Shown here: positions 40,171 through 64,000 of the stretch, piece by piece
Numbering within the stretch: the stretch's first letter is position 1
Layout of the letters: each line of letters begins with the position of its first letter
From: Paralvinella palmiformis
Lineage: Eukaryota > Annelida > Polychaeta > Terebellida > Alvinellidae
Direction of reading: 5' to 3'
Assembly: GCA_025642065.1 (NCBI GenBank)
Contig: JAODUP010000466.1
Coordinates: 187,001-251,000 of the forward strand
DNA length: 64,000 bases
Made by a program: the position numbers and the translations under genes
Notes under the pieces: generated by a model
What the model was told of the DNA's origin: nothing
Database searches by the model: none
The model's input: only the letters and a program-made list of their open reading frames with translations

Positions 40171-41292
40171 AAATTTTGCTTGTTTTAATGACAACATTTT
40201 CGCGAATGATGAGAAAGAAACGAGTCAAGCCATTTGATGAGAATAATTAGATGAGATTAGGAATGAAACAATCATCAGACATAGCAACACCAGAATGTCC
40301 ACTCCATTATTAGAGACCCGTAACGCCCTATCAGTCTGACCACGTAGACCTCACAACAACAACAACAACAACAATAACGATAACAACAACAGCAACGACA
40401 ACAACAATAACAAATTATTGTCGGGCCACCACCAGTTGTTGCCGATTACTATTTTGTTCCAAATGAGGGCGCGTAAAATAAACAGAGGGAAGTCTATGAA
40501 AGGAACGGAAGTTGAGGCGAGAGTCGTCGTCGTCGTCGTCGCCCACCGCCATCACTTCACGGACGCGCCGCCTGCCCACTTACGAGTGTGGGCGTGTGAC
40601 GGGCGTCGGCGTATTTAAGTGACGACAAGACGTGCTCAAAGTTAACCGCACCCAATCAAAACTTGGTCTTAAAAAAAAGTACAGCTAAAAATAAACCATA
40701 ATTAATTGTAAATAATTCACCGACACAACAACTATACACACACACACACCTTGTCTGGGTATATCCTGTCTTTCTTTTTAATAATTCTGTTATTCGAGAC
40801 TTCCAAAAAAATTGCATTAAATATTATTTATCTTTTATCGTGGACGGGGGAGTGTTTAACTTTTTATAAAAAAATCAGTATCCTCAAGTGTGAGCCGTAA
40901 GAAATGTCCATTTTTTTCGGTCGTATCAACAAAGGGTCGATCAAAATTAGCTGCGGCAACGCGTTCACACTATATATAGGGGCTCAATTGCGTATATATA
41001 TATATAGGAAGGAACGAATGGCATCGAGCCAGAAGACCGGACGGTAGCGACGTACGGTCGTGTCGTGTACGCTGGTGGCGCTCCCCGAGAGAATCAACCA
41101 ATCTCTGACGTTTATTCATTGGCCATTCTCCGAACCGAAGGGGCGCCTTTATTATTACAGATGTCGGCGACAGTCGAACTAATTCGCTAAAACAAATTGT
41201 CTGATAATCCGTACAGAGCTATCTCGTTACACACGTCAGCCGTCATCAGTACGTGCCAGTCTGGTAACAGTTGAATAGATAATTATAAATTG

Positions 41293-41297
<5 letters not shown>

Positions 41298-41338
<41 letters not shown>
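41298..41338 (+). repeat. (AT)n
   Basis: About 20 perfect units. Confidence 0.95.
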
Positions 41339-41340
<2 letters not shown>

Positions 41341-41689
41341 CTGCCCTGTAGGGCTGCTTTATAATTATAAATATATAATAGGGTGTTCGATGACAGTACT
41401 CGCTGACCAGTGTTAGTCAGTATTTTTACGGGCATCTCCATTAATGAGATGAGAGATGACATTAGGCGGATTAATCTCTTTGCCCGCCTCCAGGTACGTC
41501 ACCGATCTCTATGAATAAAACATCGGAAAATATGATCGGGACACACCAGGTGCCAGTTAACCAGAGACACGTAAACAAATGGACATAAACGCTCAGTCCT
41601 AGAATCGCGCGGGGATTCTGATGTATTTTTCCCCCGCCTCCATTCACATTCGAACCCGGCGCGGTGCGATACGTAAACCATCCCGATTA

Positions 41690-41765
41690 ATTATGAATGC
41701 CTTGATTAATTCCGTTATAATATTCATGATCGTTCGGCGATTATAATCGAGCGGCCGGATGGGGA
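41690..41765. promoter_or_regulatory. Cluster of ATTAATT homeodomain-type cores
   Basis: GATTAATTATGAATGCC, TTGATTAATTCCG and GATTATAATCGAGCG lie within 75 bp in otherwise CpG-rich DNA. The binding assignment is inference. Confidence 0.3.
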
Positions 41766-42301
41766 CCGGTCTCTCTAGATCCGGGGCCGAGTCCTGGAGA
41801 CTGGCCCGGCATCGATCTATATGCCCGGATCAGCGCCCGGTGGCCATAAGCCTAAATTGGAAACACAGTAAACAACATGAAAAATACAAGCCATTCTCAT
41901 GCATGGCCTGTTTTAGCGCTGTGTACGAGCATCGGCGACACCAGCGGCCGTATAGAGAGAGGAAGGGAGAGAGAGAGAGAGAGGATGGGGCGGCGCACGT
42001 CCATCGGCAGAGTTACGGCGGCGGTGCTTTATTGAATGGTCCGGGAACGGGCCATTCAGTCAAACCAATGGCGTGAATCGTACAGAACGGCGCTACGAGG
42101 ATGAGTCCCACGAGTGTCGTGTCGGGACGCTCCTCTATTGGCTCCGGTACGTCCTTTGTGTCGTCGCAGCCATTGTCGTCAGGGCTGCAGCCAGCTCAAT
42201 CCGTGATCCGCCGGAAATGTTCACGTGGTGTGGATGGTTTACTGGGCCCTTGGCATTAAGTTATGTCACAACAACTGGAACGTCTATACCACCAAATCCG
42301 A

Positions 42302-42302
<1 letters not shown>

Positions 42303-42381
<79 letters not shown>
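42303..42381 (+). repeat. (TA)n, about 40 units
   Basis: Perfect TA run, the longest dinucleotide array in the window. Confidence 0.95.
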
Positions 42382-42384
<3 letters not shown>

Positions 42385-42699
42385 CGCAGGAGTAATACGT
42401 AAAATGAATTAACGGAAGGCGAATAAAGGAAACGAACGAACGAACGACGCTGAAGTGTATAAAAAATACATACTATAGTGGACTTAGATGAGATACTTAA
42501 AACCATCCGATTATGTAAATATGTTTTACTCTCCGAGAAAGAATAAAAACCACTGCTTTAATAGCAATAATAAATAGCACGATGTTAGGATTTCCATTTC
42601 TTCCTCGCGGTGAAGATAACAAGATTACGACGTTATAGTTCGGCAACGGTCGCATGCCGGTAACATATAGGCTTTACTGGATTCCATGATGATAATGTA

Positions 42700-42855
42700 T
42701 GATATTTGACGGCTACTTTTCTGTACAAGGTATAGGCTTTAAAGGTATTCAGACGAAGAGAAAGGTGAAACACCCCTCAGATACGCCCACGCCGAGATCT
42801 GAACTCGGGTGGTAGAGATTTGTGGCCGAGCGCGCTACCAGTTAGACCATCTAAT
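42700..42855 (-). mobile_element. SINE family A copy, diverged
   Basis: Contains GACGGCTACTTTTCTGTACA, CAGATACGCCCACGCCGAG, and a tRNA-like head with CCAGTTAGACCATC. It has an internal deletion in the body compared with the 18.6-kb copy. Confidence 0.6.
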
Positions 42856-43903
42856 AGACTCTATGAAAATATCTAGCTATTACTGCTCTAGTGCCATTGA
42901 TGTGTAGAATGATAAAAAAAAGGAGAAAGAACTTAATTAAACTCTCATCCAGGCGAACCAACAGCGGCACCCCCCCCCCCTCACACGGTCTTATAACCAG
43001 TCAGTCGCTTATAAGGTTCTTGTATGTCTGATATCGCTTTCAAGTGGACCTATTGACCCATTAAACTGGTTATAATGACCAAGTGAAGTGGCCATTCACT
43101 TTACCATTAATGGGATGACGCGGTGACTAGACGGTAGCCTGTTAACTTGACCAATAACATAAAACCAGCCTACGCTGTTACTCTATAGAGGCCGGGATCG
43201 TTTACCCTCATACACACTCCTGTCTGCCCTCAGACATACTCCTGTCTACCCACACAGCACATCCCAACCCGTAGTAATACAATTATAAACAGATTAGATC
43301 AAATAAAATTCGGATTTAAACGTTGTGTTAAAGTTCGAATGTTTAAGTGAACTTCATCCATCAATTAAATAATATGGCATGCACAGAGCATTAGATCTGA
43401 GTGGGTATATATAGTCGATGTCTTTGGGGGACGGGAATTTCGATATTTGCTTTCCACGGTCCTCAGACCAACAAGTTCTATATAAGATTACGACCATAAT
43501 ATCTGGTGACAAAACTCTTCATATCTACATTCTTTAAGTTCATACTTGTATCTAAGGAACACATAAACTGATCCAAAGGCTGAGGATAATCAGGAGAAAA
43601 AGACGATCCAGTTTTGCCTTTTATCGACATTCAGGTGGATGGATAAACGAGGAACTTCGAATCTAAAGACAACTGTGCAAGGATATACACATTTAGATGT
43701 CATTTGGCAGCGATGATAATTTCCTATATCTATGAAGATAACTTAATAAGTTTAAAATTTAAATCTAACCGCTGGTTTCGTGAATAACGAAAATAGATCT
43801 GATAAAACGAGTGTTAGCCTGATATAAAAAAAGGTAATTTATAGAAGAGACACGGATTATTACAGCTGCGGTGTTCATTTCTTTCACGAGGCCATTCCCC
43901 GTA

Positions 43904-44096
43904 ATCGGGCGCCTCCGTCGTCTAGCGGTAGCGTGTTGGATCACAGATCACTACCAGCCGTGTTCGAATCTCGGCATGGATATATCTGAAGGTGTTTCAT
44001 CTTTGACTAATTCGCTTCATTACCTTTGGAAGTCATTTAGCCTACCAGGTGCACAAAAATGGCCGTAAAATATCAATCATCATCATCATCATTACC
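43904..44096 (+). mobile_element. SINE family A copy
   Basis: Head GTCGTCTAGCGGTAGCGTG, B box GTTCGAATCTCGG, body GAAGGTGTTTCATC, tail GTGCACAAAAATGGCCGT and (TCA)n. The flanks CCATTCCCCGTAAT and CCATCCCCGGTAAT are similar but imperfect, so the target-site duplication may have decayed. Confidence 0.68.
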
Positions 44097-45010
44097 ATCC
44101 CCGGTAATGTCTGTACATAATTTCGAGCTCGCAGGTCGATCGTGGAAATTGTCGATTAAAATTACGAGCTAATTTTGAAAATGGAAGCCGTACAGGATTA
44201 GCCGCGCGAGTAAAGCCGACCTATGCCGCGAATTACCGACGGATGTCCCATAAAGAATAGAGTAATTATCCGAATGGTACAATGTAACATCGCGGGCTAT
44301 CTTTAAGCCGCGGCACCCGAAGTAGCGACCGACCATTCTACTTATACACCGGCGTCCTAAGCTCGTACCACAAGGAGCGCATTCTTATTGGAACCTATAC
44401 CGAGACACAGAGCGGAGCTTTGTGTGTCGGGAGGATCGTGTCAACAGTTGTCATTTTTACACCGACCTATTTATCGGCCCTAAGTCGGCCCCGACCGACG
44501 GCTGTCGCCGCGCGAGCGCGCCGGAGCCAGCGATGGGTGGCCAAGCCGAAAACCCGATTACTGGCCGATCCCCGGCACGGGCAGGTATAGGTAGGTGTGC
44601 AGGTACGGGACCGGGGGCCGTTGGCGAGGACGCCATAACCTGCTGGATTTATCACCCGCTTTGGCAAGGATAGACGGCCGATTGTCGCCGTCTCATCCCC
44701 GGATAAGCCGGCCATTGTCGGGCACAACGGGCTCGTTGCTCACGCTCGACGTCCCACGAGTGAGAGAGAGAAGGGCGTCAATTGAATGAATTACGGATGA
44801 GATGAGGACGGCGAAAACTAATGCCGAAAAATGAATGCCTTCAAAGGCGCTCGACGGCCGGTCTCGGAATAATGAAGCCGGGAGTCAATTGTGGAAATTA
44901 CATCGAACGAATTACGGTATCGATTATTAATTTGGGCCGAACTGAACCGCGGTGATGTTACAGTACGGACGAGGCGCACGGTGAGGATTTAATCAACGTA
45001 GCGGAACAGC
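44097..45010. promoter_or_regulatory. Candidate cis-regulatory block
   Basis: CpG-rich and repeat-free after the SINE tail. TAAT cores are frequent (GATTAAAATTACGAGC, GAGTAATTATCC, GAATGAATTACGG, CGATTATTAATTTGG), together with GTCAATTGTGGAAATTAC. It is the densest such block in the desert. No exon support. Confidence 0.32.
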
Positions 45011-46481
45011 GCAGTTAAATCGGCGGCCTCCGGGTTGTTAGATGGAAGGAGTGGGTGGTGATGGTGGTGCATGGGTGGGGTGACCCAGGTGCAAACAATG
45101 CGGGAAGTTTGTCTTTTCAGATAACACGTATAGCCTATCGGTAAACTCTTCCATCTGCCTAATAACATTAATTACAATAACTCGGCAGGAATTATTTAAA
45201 TTATAAATCGGAAAAACTCTAGATGCGCGAACGTCCGCTCAAAGAACGCGTCTAATTAAACACAGGACATATCGTTGTTGATTGCTGAGTAATCAGAAAA
45301 TGCATTTTTTATAAAGATATTTCAGCCAGAAGAGCTTCGATGGCGTTGTTTATTCAATCGCATAATATATGTTAATTCATCATTTGTCGAGGGATGCCTC
45401 GCTGCCATGACAGTGATCTGACAGTCGGGCGAAGGACGGACAAGCGGGTAATACACCTGGCTGGCGGCGTTAACCGTTCGTGTGTGTGTGTGTGTGTCTG
45501 TGTTTGACTATAATTAAAGGCTGTCTACAGACAATCACATTTTAAGTGGCCATTTAACCGCTAACTTTCTGACACGGTCAGCGCCGACATGCTGCGGGTG
45601 TCCGTCCACTGACAGCTAAACGCCGTGGACGATCTGGAGACGGTACCGAGTTAACATCGGACGTAAACCGGTGGTGGGTCGGGGGGGGGGGGGGAATTCG
45701 CGAACTGATGGAGTGGGCGATACGGCCGCGTCAAACACTGAACAGTTACACCTGCTAAAGATACAAAACCAGACAGACGAGCAGGAAAATAAACAACAAC
45801 GCAGGCAGGCAGACAGAAAGGCACACACACACACATGGGCGCAAATAGACAAATTTATCTAATCGATTACAATAAGACAATCTGTTGTCGTAACCAAGTT
45901 AGCACGACGACAGACGGAACTGACGTATTAACTAATCAATCATCGTTTGTAAAGCAATGCTCTCGTTGTATTCAATTTGGCCTCCGCAAATTCCAGCAGC
46001 CGCAAAGAGGCGGGAAGATGGGCGAATAAAATAGGACCATTTACCCAGTTAGTTAGTCAGTTAGATGGCCGTACGATGTCGCAAATTGGTATCTTTACTA
46101 CATCATCAGGCTCACAAGTGAACTGTTCCGTGCCGCTGCACAGAACTCTACGACCTCGATCGAGAGAGAACATCGCCCATAATGAAAACGTCAGCAGCGA
46201 CGACGAGATCGAAGTGGGTCGAGATGGAAACGGGCCGGTCGGTGATGAGCTAATCTGCCGATCAATGCTAATATGATTAGATTGATTAATTTTTCACATC
46301 GATAGCATTAGCTCTGTGTCAGCAAGAACAGTACACGTCAGTATCGTGCTGAGTACATGGAGTATTAATTCGACGACGAGGCGGCCGTTTTTCGCTTTAA
46401 ACAAAAAATGCTGACGATGATGTCAGCAAAATAATCTAGTGCCAACAGTTTTTCAAGTGGCGACTCCATCGGCAGACACGA

Positions 46482-46538
46482 ACAACTGGTTGATAATTAG
46501 TCGTTGTTGATAATTAGTCTCATGGTTGATAATTAGCC
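46482..46538 (+). repeat. Three copies of TTGATAATTAG
   Basis: TTGATAATTAGTC at about 46490 and 46508, and TTGATAATTAGCC at about 46525, spaced 17-18 bp. Each holds a TAATTA-like core. Could be a small homeodomain-site array or a short decayed tandem repeat. Confidence 0.4.
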
Positions 46539-46730
46539 ATGGTTAGGAATGGCGTACAGCTTTCGAACAGACAAACACGAGGATGACACGAATCGGGATC
46601 AGACAGGAAGACGAGATTAATTTTCGCCTAGTTTAATCGAAAAACATTTTTCTCTCGTCAAAACGTAATATAGTGTTTCAAACACAGCACTGATAGTGAT
46701 ACCAAATAGCCTAGAACCCTAACTATACAA

Positions 46731-46895
46731 CGCACAGACCACTACCACCTGTGTTCGAATCTCGGCGTGGGCATATCTGAAGGTTGTTTCATCTTTGACT
46801 TCGCTTCATTACTTTTGGAGGTCGTTCGGCCCATTTAGCCTATAATGTGCACAAAAGTGGCCGTAAGACAGCAATCTTCATCATCATCATCATCA
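46731..46895 (+). mobile_element. SINE family A, 5'-truncated, with target-site duplication
   Basis: It begins just before the B box (GTTCGAATCTCGGCGTG) and ends in (TCA)n. A 13-bp duplication CCTAACTATACAA flanks it at 46718-46730 and 46896-46908. The 5' truncation with an intact duplication shows it inserted as a truncated copy. Confidence 0.72.
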
Positions 46896-48140
46896 CCTAA
46901 CTATACAATTCCTACTCCGGCCTTTCTGCGCACAGATAGTCTGACAGAGGAGACAACGGATCATGATTGCTATATCGGTGATCCGTTGACACAATGCGCA
47001 ACCTGGTATTGTCTCCTTTCGATTATCTGTGACGAGATTCCTGATAACCAACACCACCAACACCACCACGCCAATCTGGTCAGAGATTTCTTGAACAAAT
47101 ATAACCCTCTGATAATCTATTGTTCTAACTAGATGGCGCGCGCGCGGCACAACGGACTGGCGATGTAAGCGGTAAGGGAAAGAGCCGACTTCCCGTCCTA
47201 TTACAGGGGGGACGCCTGAACACCGAGGCCATTAAATATGTCCAACCGTGAATGAAAAACTGCGTAAATGTCGCCGAGTGTGTAGATTATTATCCCGGCT
47301 AGTAGATGGTTATAGGCACTATACAGCATCCAGGTAACTGGATTTGTTGTTGGATGTCGAGATATAAAACCGTGAATTTCGGTCGGTAACGATGCTCGTA
47401 AAACCAACCGTACGATACCGAGGCTATAGGTGGAACGATAACGTGGTAGATGTACTAAAAGGGGGGGGGGGGTTATGGTTGGCCGTCATACAGCACAACG
47501 CGATAACAGGCAGTCAAATGTCGGCGGGTGTTGGAGAGGTTAGAAAATATTACCTAATTGGCATGTGAGGCATGAGTAAACCACGCCACGCCGTTCCCCC
47601 CCCCCCTTCCCACCTCATCCCCACATCCGTGACACGATCATTTCTAACACTAAACGAACATCGTATACACTCCGGGCTCCGTATAACGCGGGAACGGCAC
47701 AACGGCCGCGCGCGACCGATTTATAACGCTGCCCACCGATCGTGGACGATCATCAAGGTGACACTGTCGCCGGCTACGACAATGGCACTTTTGGTGAACG
47801 CCCCCTGGTGACCTCAATTAACCGAACAGAGGCAATCCATCATGTCACTGGAAGGGCGAAACTCCATCTCCGCGCAGTCCACGCGTCGGAGACACGACAC
47901 CGAGTGAACAACGCTGACCGGGCCACACACCTGACTCGGCCAAAACGATTATCATCAGCAGCAGCAGCACACAGGCAAATCTATACAATACGAAAGATTG
48001 TTGTATTTTTCCCCCTATATCGCTTATATTCATCAGCAAATAAGATGCTCTAAATACTTTCACCAATAATTGTCGATGTGTTCTGTTATACATCGTCCCA
48101 ACTTGGCGGAAATCTACAATCCCGCACCAGCTCATCCTGG

Positions 48141-48142
<2 letters not shown>

Positions 48143-48204
<62 letters not shown>
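48143..48204 (+). repeat. (TA)n, about 31 units
   Basis: Perfect TA run in the gene desert. Confidence 0.95.
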
Positions 48205-49598
48205 GCGTCAGTGGGCGAAGCATTCCCACATCTCATACAATAGTTCATCGCCGCCAGGGTACTCATACACGGTTGTCTTCAGGAGACAACCGGTACATGT
48301 GTCTGGATGCGTGTGTGACAAAACGGAGTCTAGAAGACCCCGCAGGACCAAGGCGGTCGGCCAGGAGGAGTGCGTATATGTTTCATTTGGGTGCTCAGTG
48401 AATTCGTATTGTAGCGCTCTGGGCGGCTAGAATTGGGACGCCGGTTTTTAGGGCCGACAGACCACCGTCAGCGTAAAACACACTTCATCCCTCACAGGAG
48501 TTCAACATACGTAACATCCTCGTAACCCTATATTTTAAACTCGCACCATATTCGCCTGGTGTCGGCTTGTCAGCAGGGAAGAGCCATAGATTTGGCGGCG
48601 TTTGCAATCCGTGATTTATAGAGAGTGGCAAGGGTGCGGGGACTGGGGATTACTCCGACAAAGAAGGGTCCAGCCGAACCCTTGCCCTTCTAACACCCGA
48701 CTCTGTACCGTTAGTTTGTGTAACCTAGGCCCAAGACGTTCACACGGATTAGTGTCGCTCCCTCACTATATGATGGCTATTTTCAGCGTGGTTACATATT
48801 GTCGGCGGGGGGGGGATGTGGAGGGGCGCGAGATGAGGAGGGTGTCGGTTGGAGATTCTGGTGATGCCGGAGAGCGGTTCCTCATGTGATGGGAGCTGTT
48901 AACGCGTTGTCATCCGCACACGGTAGATGAAGCATATCAGTGATTGCTGACAGCACGATAAAGCTCGCCCGATTGTATCGCTGCATGCCTTGCTTATCGT
49001 GACACAGACCGACCGACCGACAAGTGAACAACAATGTGATCAGTCTGGTCACAACAACAACAACAACAATAACAACAACGATCTTCATGCTCTGCCATCA
49101 GAAATAATCCATGATGTACGCGTATCTCCGGAGAACAGCTCGGTCCCATACACCGCGATACTCACCTTATTATCCGTCATCCACCCCCCCCCCCCCAGCA
49201 ATCTACCCGCCTCCTCCCAGTCAACTATCGGGAAGTAGAATAGAAGGTGGAAAGACTCCACCTCGGAACACGCGTCTTTTGCCGACTCTCTCTATCAGCT
49301 GCAGCATCTAGAACCAGCCAACACCGACGACGATGAAACAATGTAAACTACCACTATTGCTATAGGGTAATGCGAAAAGATCGGTCATTATCATACATCA
49401 CCAAACACAATGCCGGGCCAGCGCTGTTATGTGACAAATGAACGTAGCCAGAGGGCAGCCAAAACAGCTCCTCTTAATGTACTCCCTCAAGTAAAGGGCT
49501 GTGATAAAAAAAAAATTACAAAACCTTACAGCGCGTAAGAAGTTCAAATAAGACGGAAAATATTACACTTGTTGTGTGAGATATAGTTGAGGGGGATC

Positions 49599-49599
49599 A

Positions 49600-49631
<32 letters not shown>

Positions 49632-49640
49632 CACACACAC
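49599..49640 (+). repeat. (GCAC)n(CA)n
   Basis: Five GCAC units, then CA, then an AG-rich end. Confidence 0.9.
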
Positions 49641-50449
49641 AGAGAAAGAGAGAGACCTGTGTCTGTATAATTCCCATTGAAGTATGGGTAACTGTTGGAA
49701 GGCACATATCACATACGATCGTCAGATGACGTGAACACCTGAGAAGTTAATACAATATACTGTAATAGTGTTACACGTGTATACATGTTAGTACATATCT
49801 GAACAATATACACCTGGGGGCACTTCACCTTCCTAATTAACAACGCCAGCGTCGTAGTATAGGCAATAAGACCACTGGCAGCCGTCTGAAAATTAGCTCG
49901 CAGTCGTCGGAATATATCGCCCAGTGTAGGGATGACATCATCAGAAAACAGCTAATAATACAAAACAGCTTATATCGGTGCACTCCGGGGGCCAATACGT
50001 CATTGTTTAAAGACACCCGTTGTCGAAAAGCAGCAGTCAGGACAACATGTCATACACGAGGACATTTTTAAACGCACTGCCAACTAGCATAGATCATTGG
50101 CCAGCCAGTAACAATAGATCACCGCGCGTTACTGGGTCGAAATAGGAAAATCAGCTATTTGTATGTTTAGCTACCCTGGTATTTAACTATTCTGTTACCA
50201 GTCCAGTTAGCCGGGTTTGGCTCAGAAGACGCTTCCGCCCGAAGTAAATATGACGAAAAGGCAAAAACCATCCTGATGATTTATAGAACTACCGTCGTCA
50301 GGGAGTATAGTGGTAAAGACTACGGTAAAATACGTGATAATTTATCAAAGTTTCTTCGGGGTTGAAGAGCGGGTTTTTTTTAAGCGAACGTCTTCGGGGT
50401 GGGGGCGGGGGGGGGGCGCAGTTGGTTGTGACATCTTAAGGGTTCCGAG

Positions 50450-50450
<1 letters not shown>

Positions 50451-50491
<41 letters not shown>
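50451..50491 (+). repeat. (TA)n
   Basis: About 20 perfect units. Confidence 0.95.
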
Positions 50492-50493
<2 letters not shown>

Positions 50494-50762
50494 AACTGTT
50501 TTTAATCAAGCTGCGCCAGACAGTTTTGACAAAACTTCAGATTGGATGAAGTGCTGTGGCAATATTTTATTCATTACAGCACTCCGATGTCTCTGCGTGG
50601 GTCTTCCTTCAGCAGAACTGCTGCTGTTGCTGCTGCTGCTGGAATGGACTGGCTGACTTATATATATTAAGAGCTATAATATTCCACCAGGACAATATCA
50701 GATCAAACAGCGCAGATGTGGTAATGCAGATAAAAACACACCGATGCCAGTAATATTAATAT

Positions 50763-50768
50763 TTTATT
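50763..50768 (-). terminator. Candidate melk polyadenylation signal
   Basis: AATAAA on the - strand about 840 nt after the stop codon. A second candidate is at 50566-50571. Confidence 0.3.
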
Positions 50769-51370
50769 GATTCAAGTTTCTCAAGTGATACACATAAACA
50801 CAGACTCTTTCTCACTCTCTACTGTTCCCTTCCCCCCCCCCCCCCATTTTAGTTATTTGTAGCTGCTTTCCAACAAAGTAAAAATTTTGGGGGGTTTTCT
50901 TCTTCAAAATAATCATTTGTAATTCAAGTCAGTTAAATCAATCAATAGCTGTTCTATCGATACACATCAGTTCGATTGTGAAAACAATCACAAACGACAA
51001 CAATGGCAACATCAACAAACAATCACAAACTTTAACTGGTTCACTGAAGCAGTGAACGACCAACAGAGGCAAACCAGCGAATGGAAATGTTAGTGCTGCC
51101 CTCTATCGAATGGAATAACAAACTGTGCCATAACCGGTTTCTAGGCGCAGATTATCACAAAATCTCATCAGATATATTTAACTAAACAACTTAACATGCT
51201 GAATGATCCCAATAATTTCATTTTGTAAAACTGAATAAAATTTTACTGATTATTTTTAATATACTGGGACACACACACACACACACACACATACACAGAA
51301 TGTCTCACACTTACATACTGAGACTGATATAAATTATAATCCATGGCTGTTTGGAGTAATTAATTATTTT

Positions 51371-51602
51371 CCAATTAAAACAATATTATTAAAATTACAA
51401 AGTGAAAGTGTGACATTAAGAAATACAAAGTTATCATACGACTTTTTTTTCCAATTAAAAAAATATTATTAAAATTACAAAGTGAAAGTGCGACATTAAG
51501 AAATACAAAGTGATCATACGACTTTTTTTTCAATTAAAAAATATTATTAAAATTACAAAGTGAAAGTGCGACATTAAGAAATACAAAGTGATCATTCGAC
51601 TT
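51371..51602. repeat. 80-bp tandem triplication just past melk stop
   Basis: Copies at 51371-51450, 51451-51530 and 51531-51602 (the last about 72 bp). Each contains AATATTATTAAAATTACAAA, GTGAAAGTG and ACATTAAGAAATACAAAG. Copies 2 and 3 are more alike than either is to copy 1. Confidence 0.92.
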
Positions 51603-51607
51603 ACCAG

Positions 51608-63798
<12,191 letters not shown>

Positions 63799-64000
63799 CT
63801 AATAAAATATTAAGAGTATGTAAAGCCATGAAAAGATCTAATAATGTACATAGGGTAGTCAATTCATGAATACTGTAAATATATTTTTATTCACATTAAA
63901 ATATATTCCCATTTTAGGTGTTCATATTTATGATCCTAGAAATAATACCCATATATTGTGAGTTTTCACCAACCTGCCACTGGGACAATAAAATTATTAT
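63799..64000 (-). other. melk intron, no exon recognised
   Basis: The acceptor TTTATTAG at 63799-63806 starts this intron. The remaining bases to the window end do not encode the expected kinase segment (a VLE-type end before YCPGG), so the upstream exon lies outside. Confidence 0.6.

Larger units (their letters stand above)
50763..51607 (-). other. Probable melk 3' UTR (or 3' UTR intron plus exon)
   Basis: Sequence past the TAA contains the 80-bp triplication. The first - strand AATAAA I find after it reads as TTTATT at 50763-50768; another is at 50566-50571. If the donor next to the stop is used, part of this is an intron. Confidence 0.4.

Noticed and set aside
39738..40172. Poly-Ser/Val and poly-Thr open frames
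   Set aside because: By-products of the CTA trinucleotide field.
41759..42076. 105-codon + strand open frame
   Set aside because: No domain, contains an AG-repeat-encoded GERERE stretch, and has no splice or promoter support.
51371..51602. CRISPR-like repeat pattern
   Set aside because: Three contiguous units with no unique spacers, in a eukaryotic gene's 3' region.
63966..64000. Possible end of another melk exon at the window edge
   Set aside because: The - strand translation does not give the expected residues before YCPGG and lacks a good donor.

Overview
The window reads as nuclear DNA of a metazoan, most likely a marine invertebrate and possibly a mollusc or other lophotrochozoan (low confidence). 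The evidence is GT-AG introns, a Melk-type animal kinase gene, tRNA-derived SINEs with target-site duplications, a decayed non-LTR retrotransposon, and very dense microsatellites. Nothing bacterial, phage or CRISPR-like is present.

Two genes are supported, and both are cut by the window edges. (1) On the + strand, seven exons between 4853 and 11785 encode the last 427 residues of a low-complexity protein rich in Gln, Thr, Ser, Ala, Pro and Tyr. It has a 30-glutamine block and ends at a TAG at 11783-11785. I do not recognise the family. Its DNA-binding or other folded part, if any, must lie before the window. All four exons between the 313-nt exon and the last exon are symmetric phase 1-1. (2) On the - strand, twelve exons between 63798 and 51608 encode a MELK (maternal embryonic leucine zipper kinase) orthologue. 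The visible part runs from kinase subdomain V through the UBA-like segment and the TP-containing linker to the C-terminal KA1 domain. The N-terminal ~95 residues, with the glycine loop and VAIK lysine, lie beyond 64000. The two genes converge tail to tail across about 39 kb.

Layout: 1-4852 is intron or upstream sequence of gene 1. 4853-11785 holds gene 1 exons, with a SINE in one intron. 11786 to about 12900 is its likely 3' UTR. About 12.9-50.7 kb is a gene desert with SINE copies, a 180-bp near-identical inverted repeat pair (15.6 and 39.0 kb), long microsatellites (tetranucleotides at 29.0 and 34.5 kb, a trinucleotide field at 39.5-40.2 kb), and several CpG-rich, TAAT-rich blocks that could be cis-regulatory DNA. 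50.7-64 kb is the melk gene, AT-rich and CpG-poor, with an antisense retrotransposon relic, a SINE and hAT-like termini in its introns.

The most useful leads are: the sharp CpG contrast between the two genes; the modular symmetric-exon tail of gene 1, with a NAGNAG acceptor; a one-base phase conflict in melk exon 8; a strong splice donor three bases after the melk stop codon, followed by an 80-bp tandem triplication; and an inverted duplication of single-copy plus (TG)/(CA) sequence at 28.3-29.4 kb. I found no convincing evidence of an undescribed molecular system. Gene 1 is the part whose identity is genuinely open.
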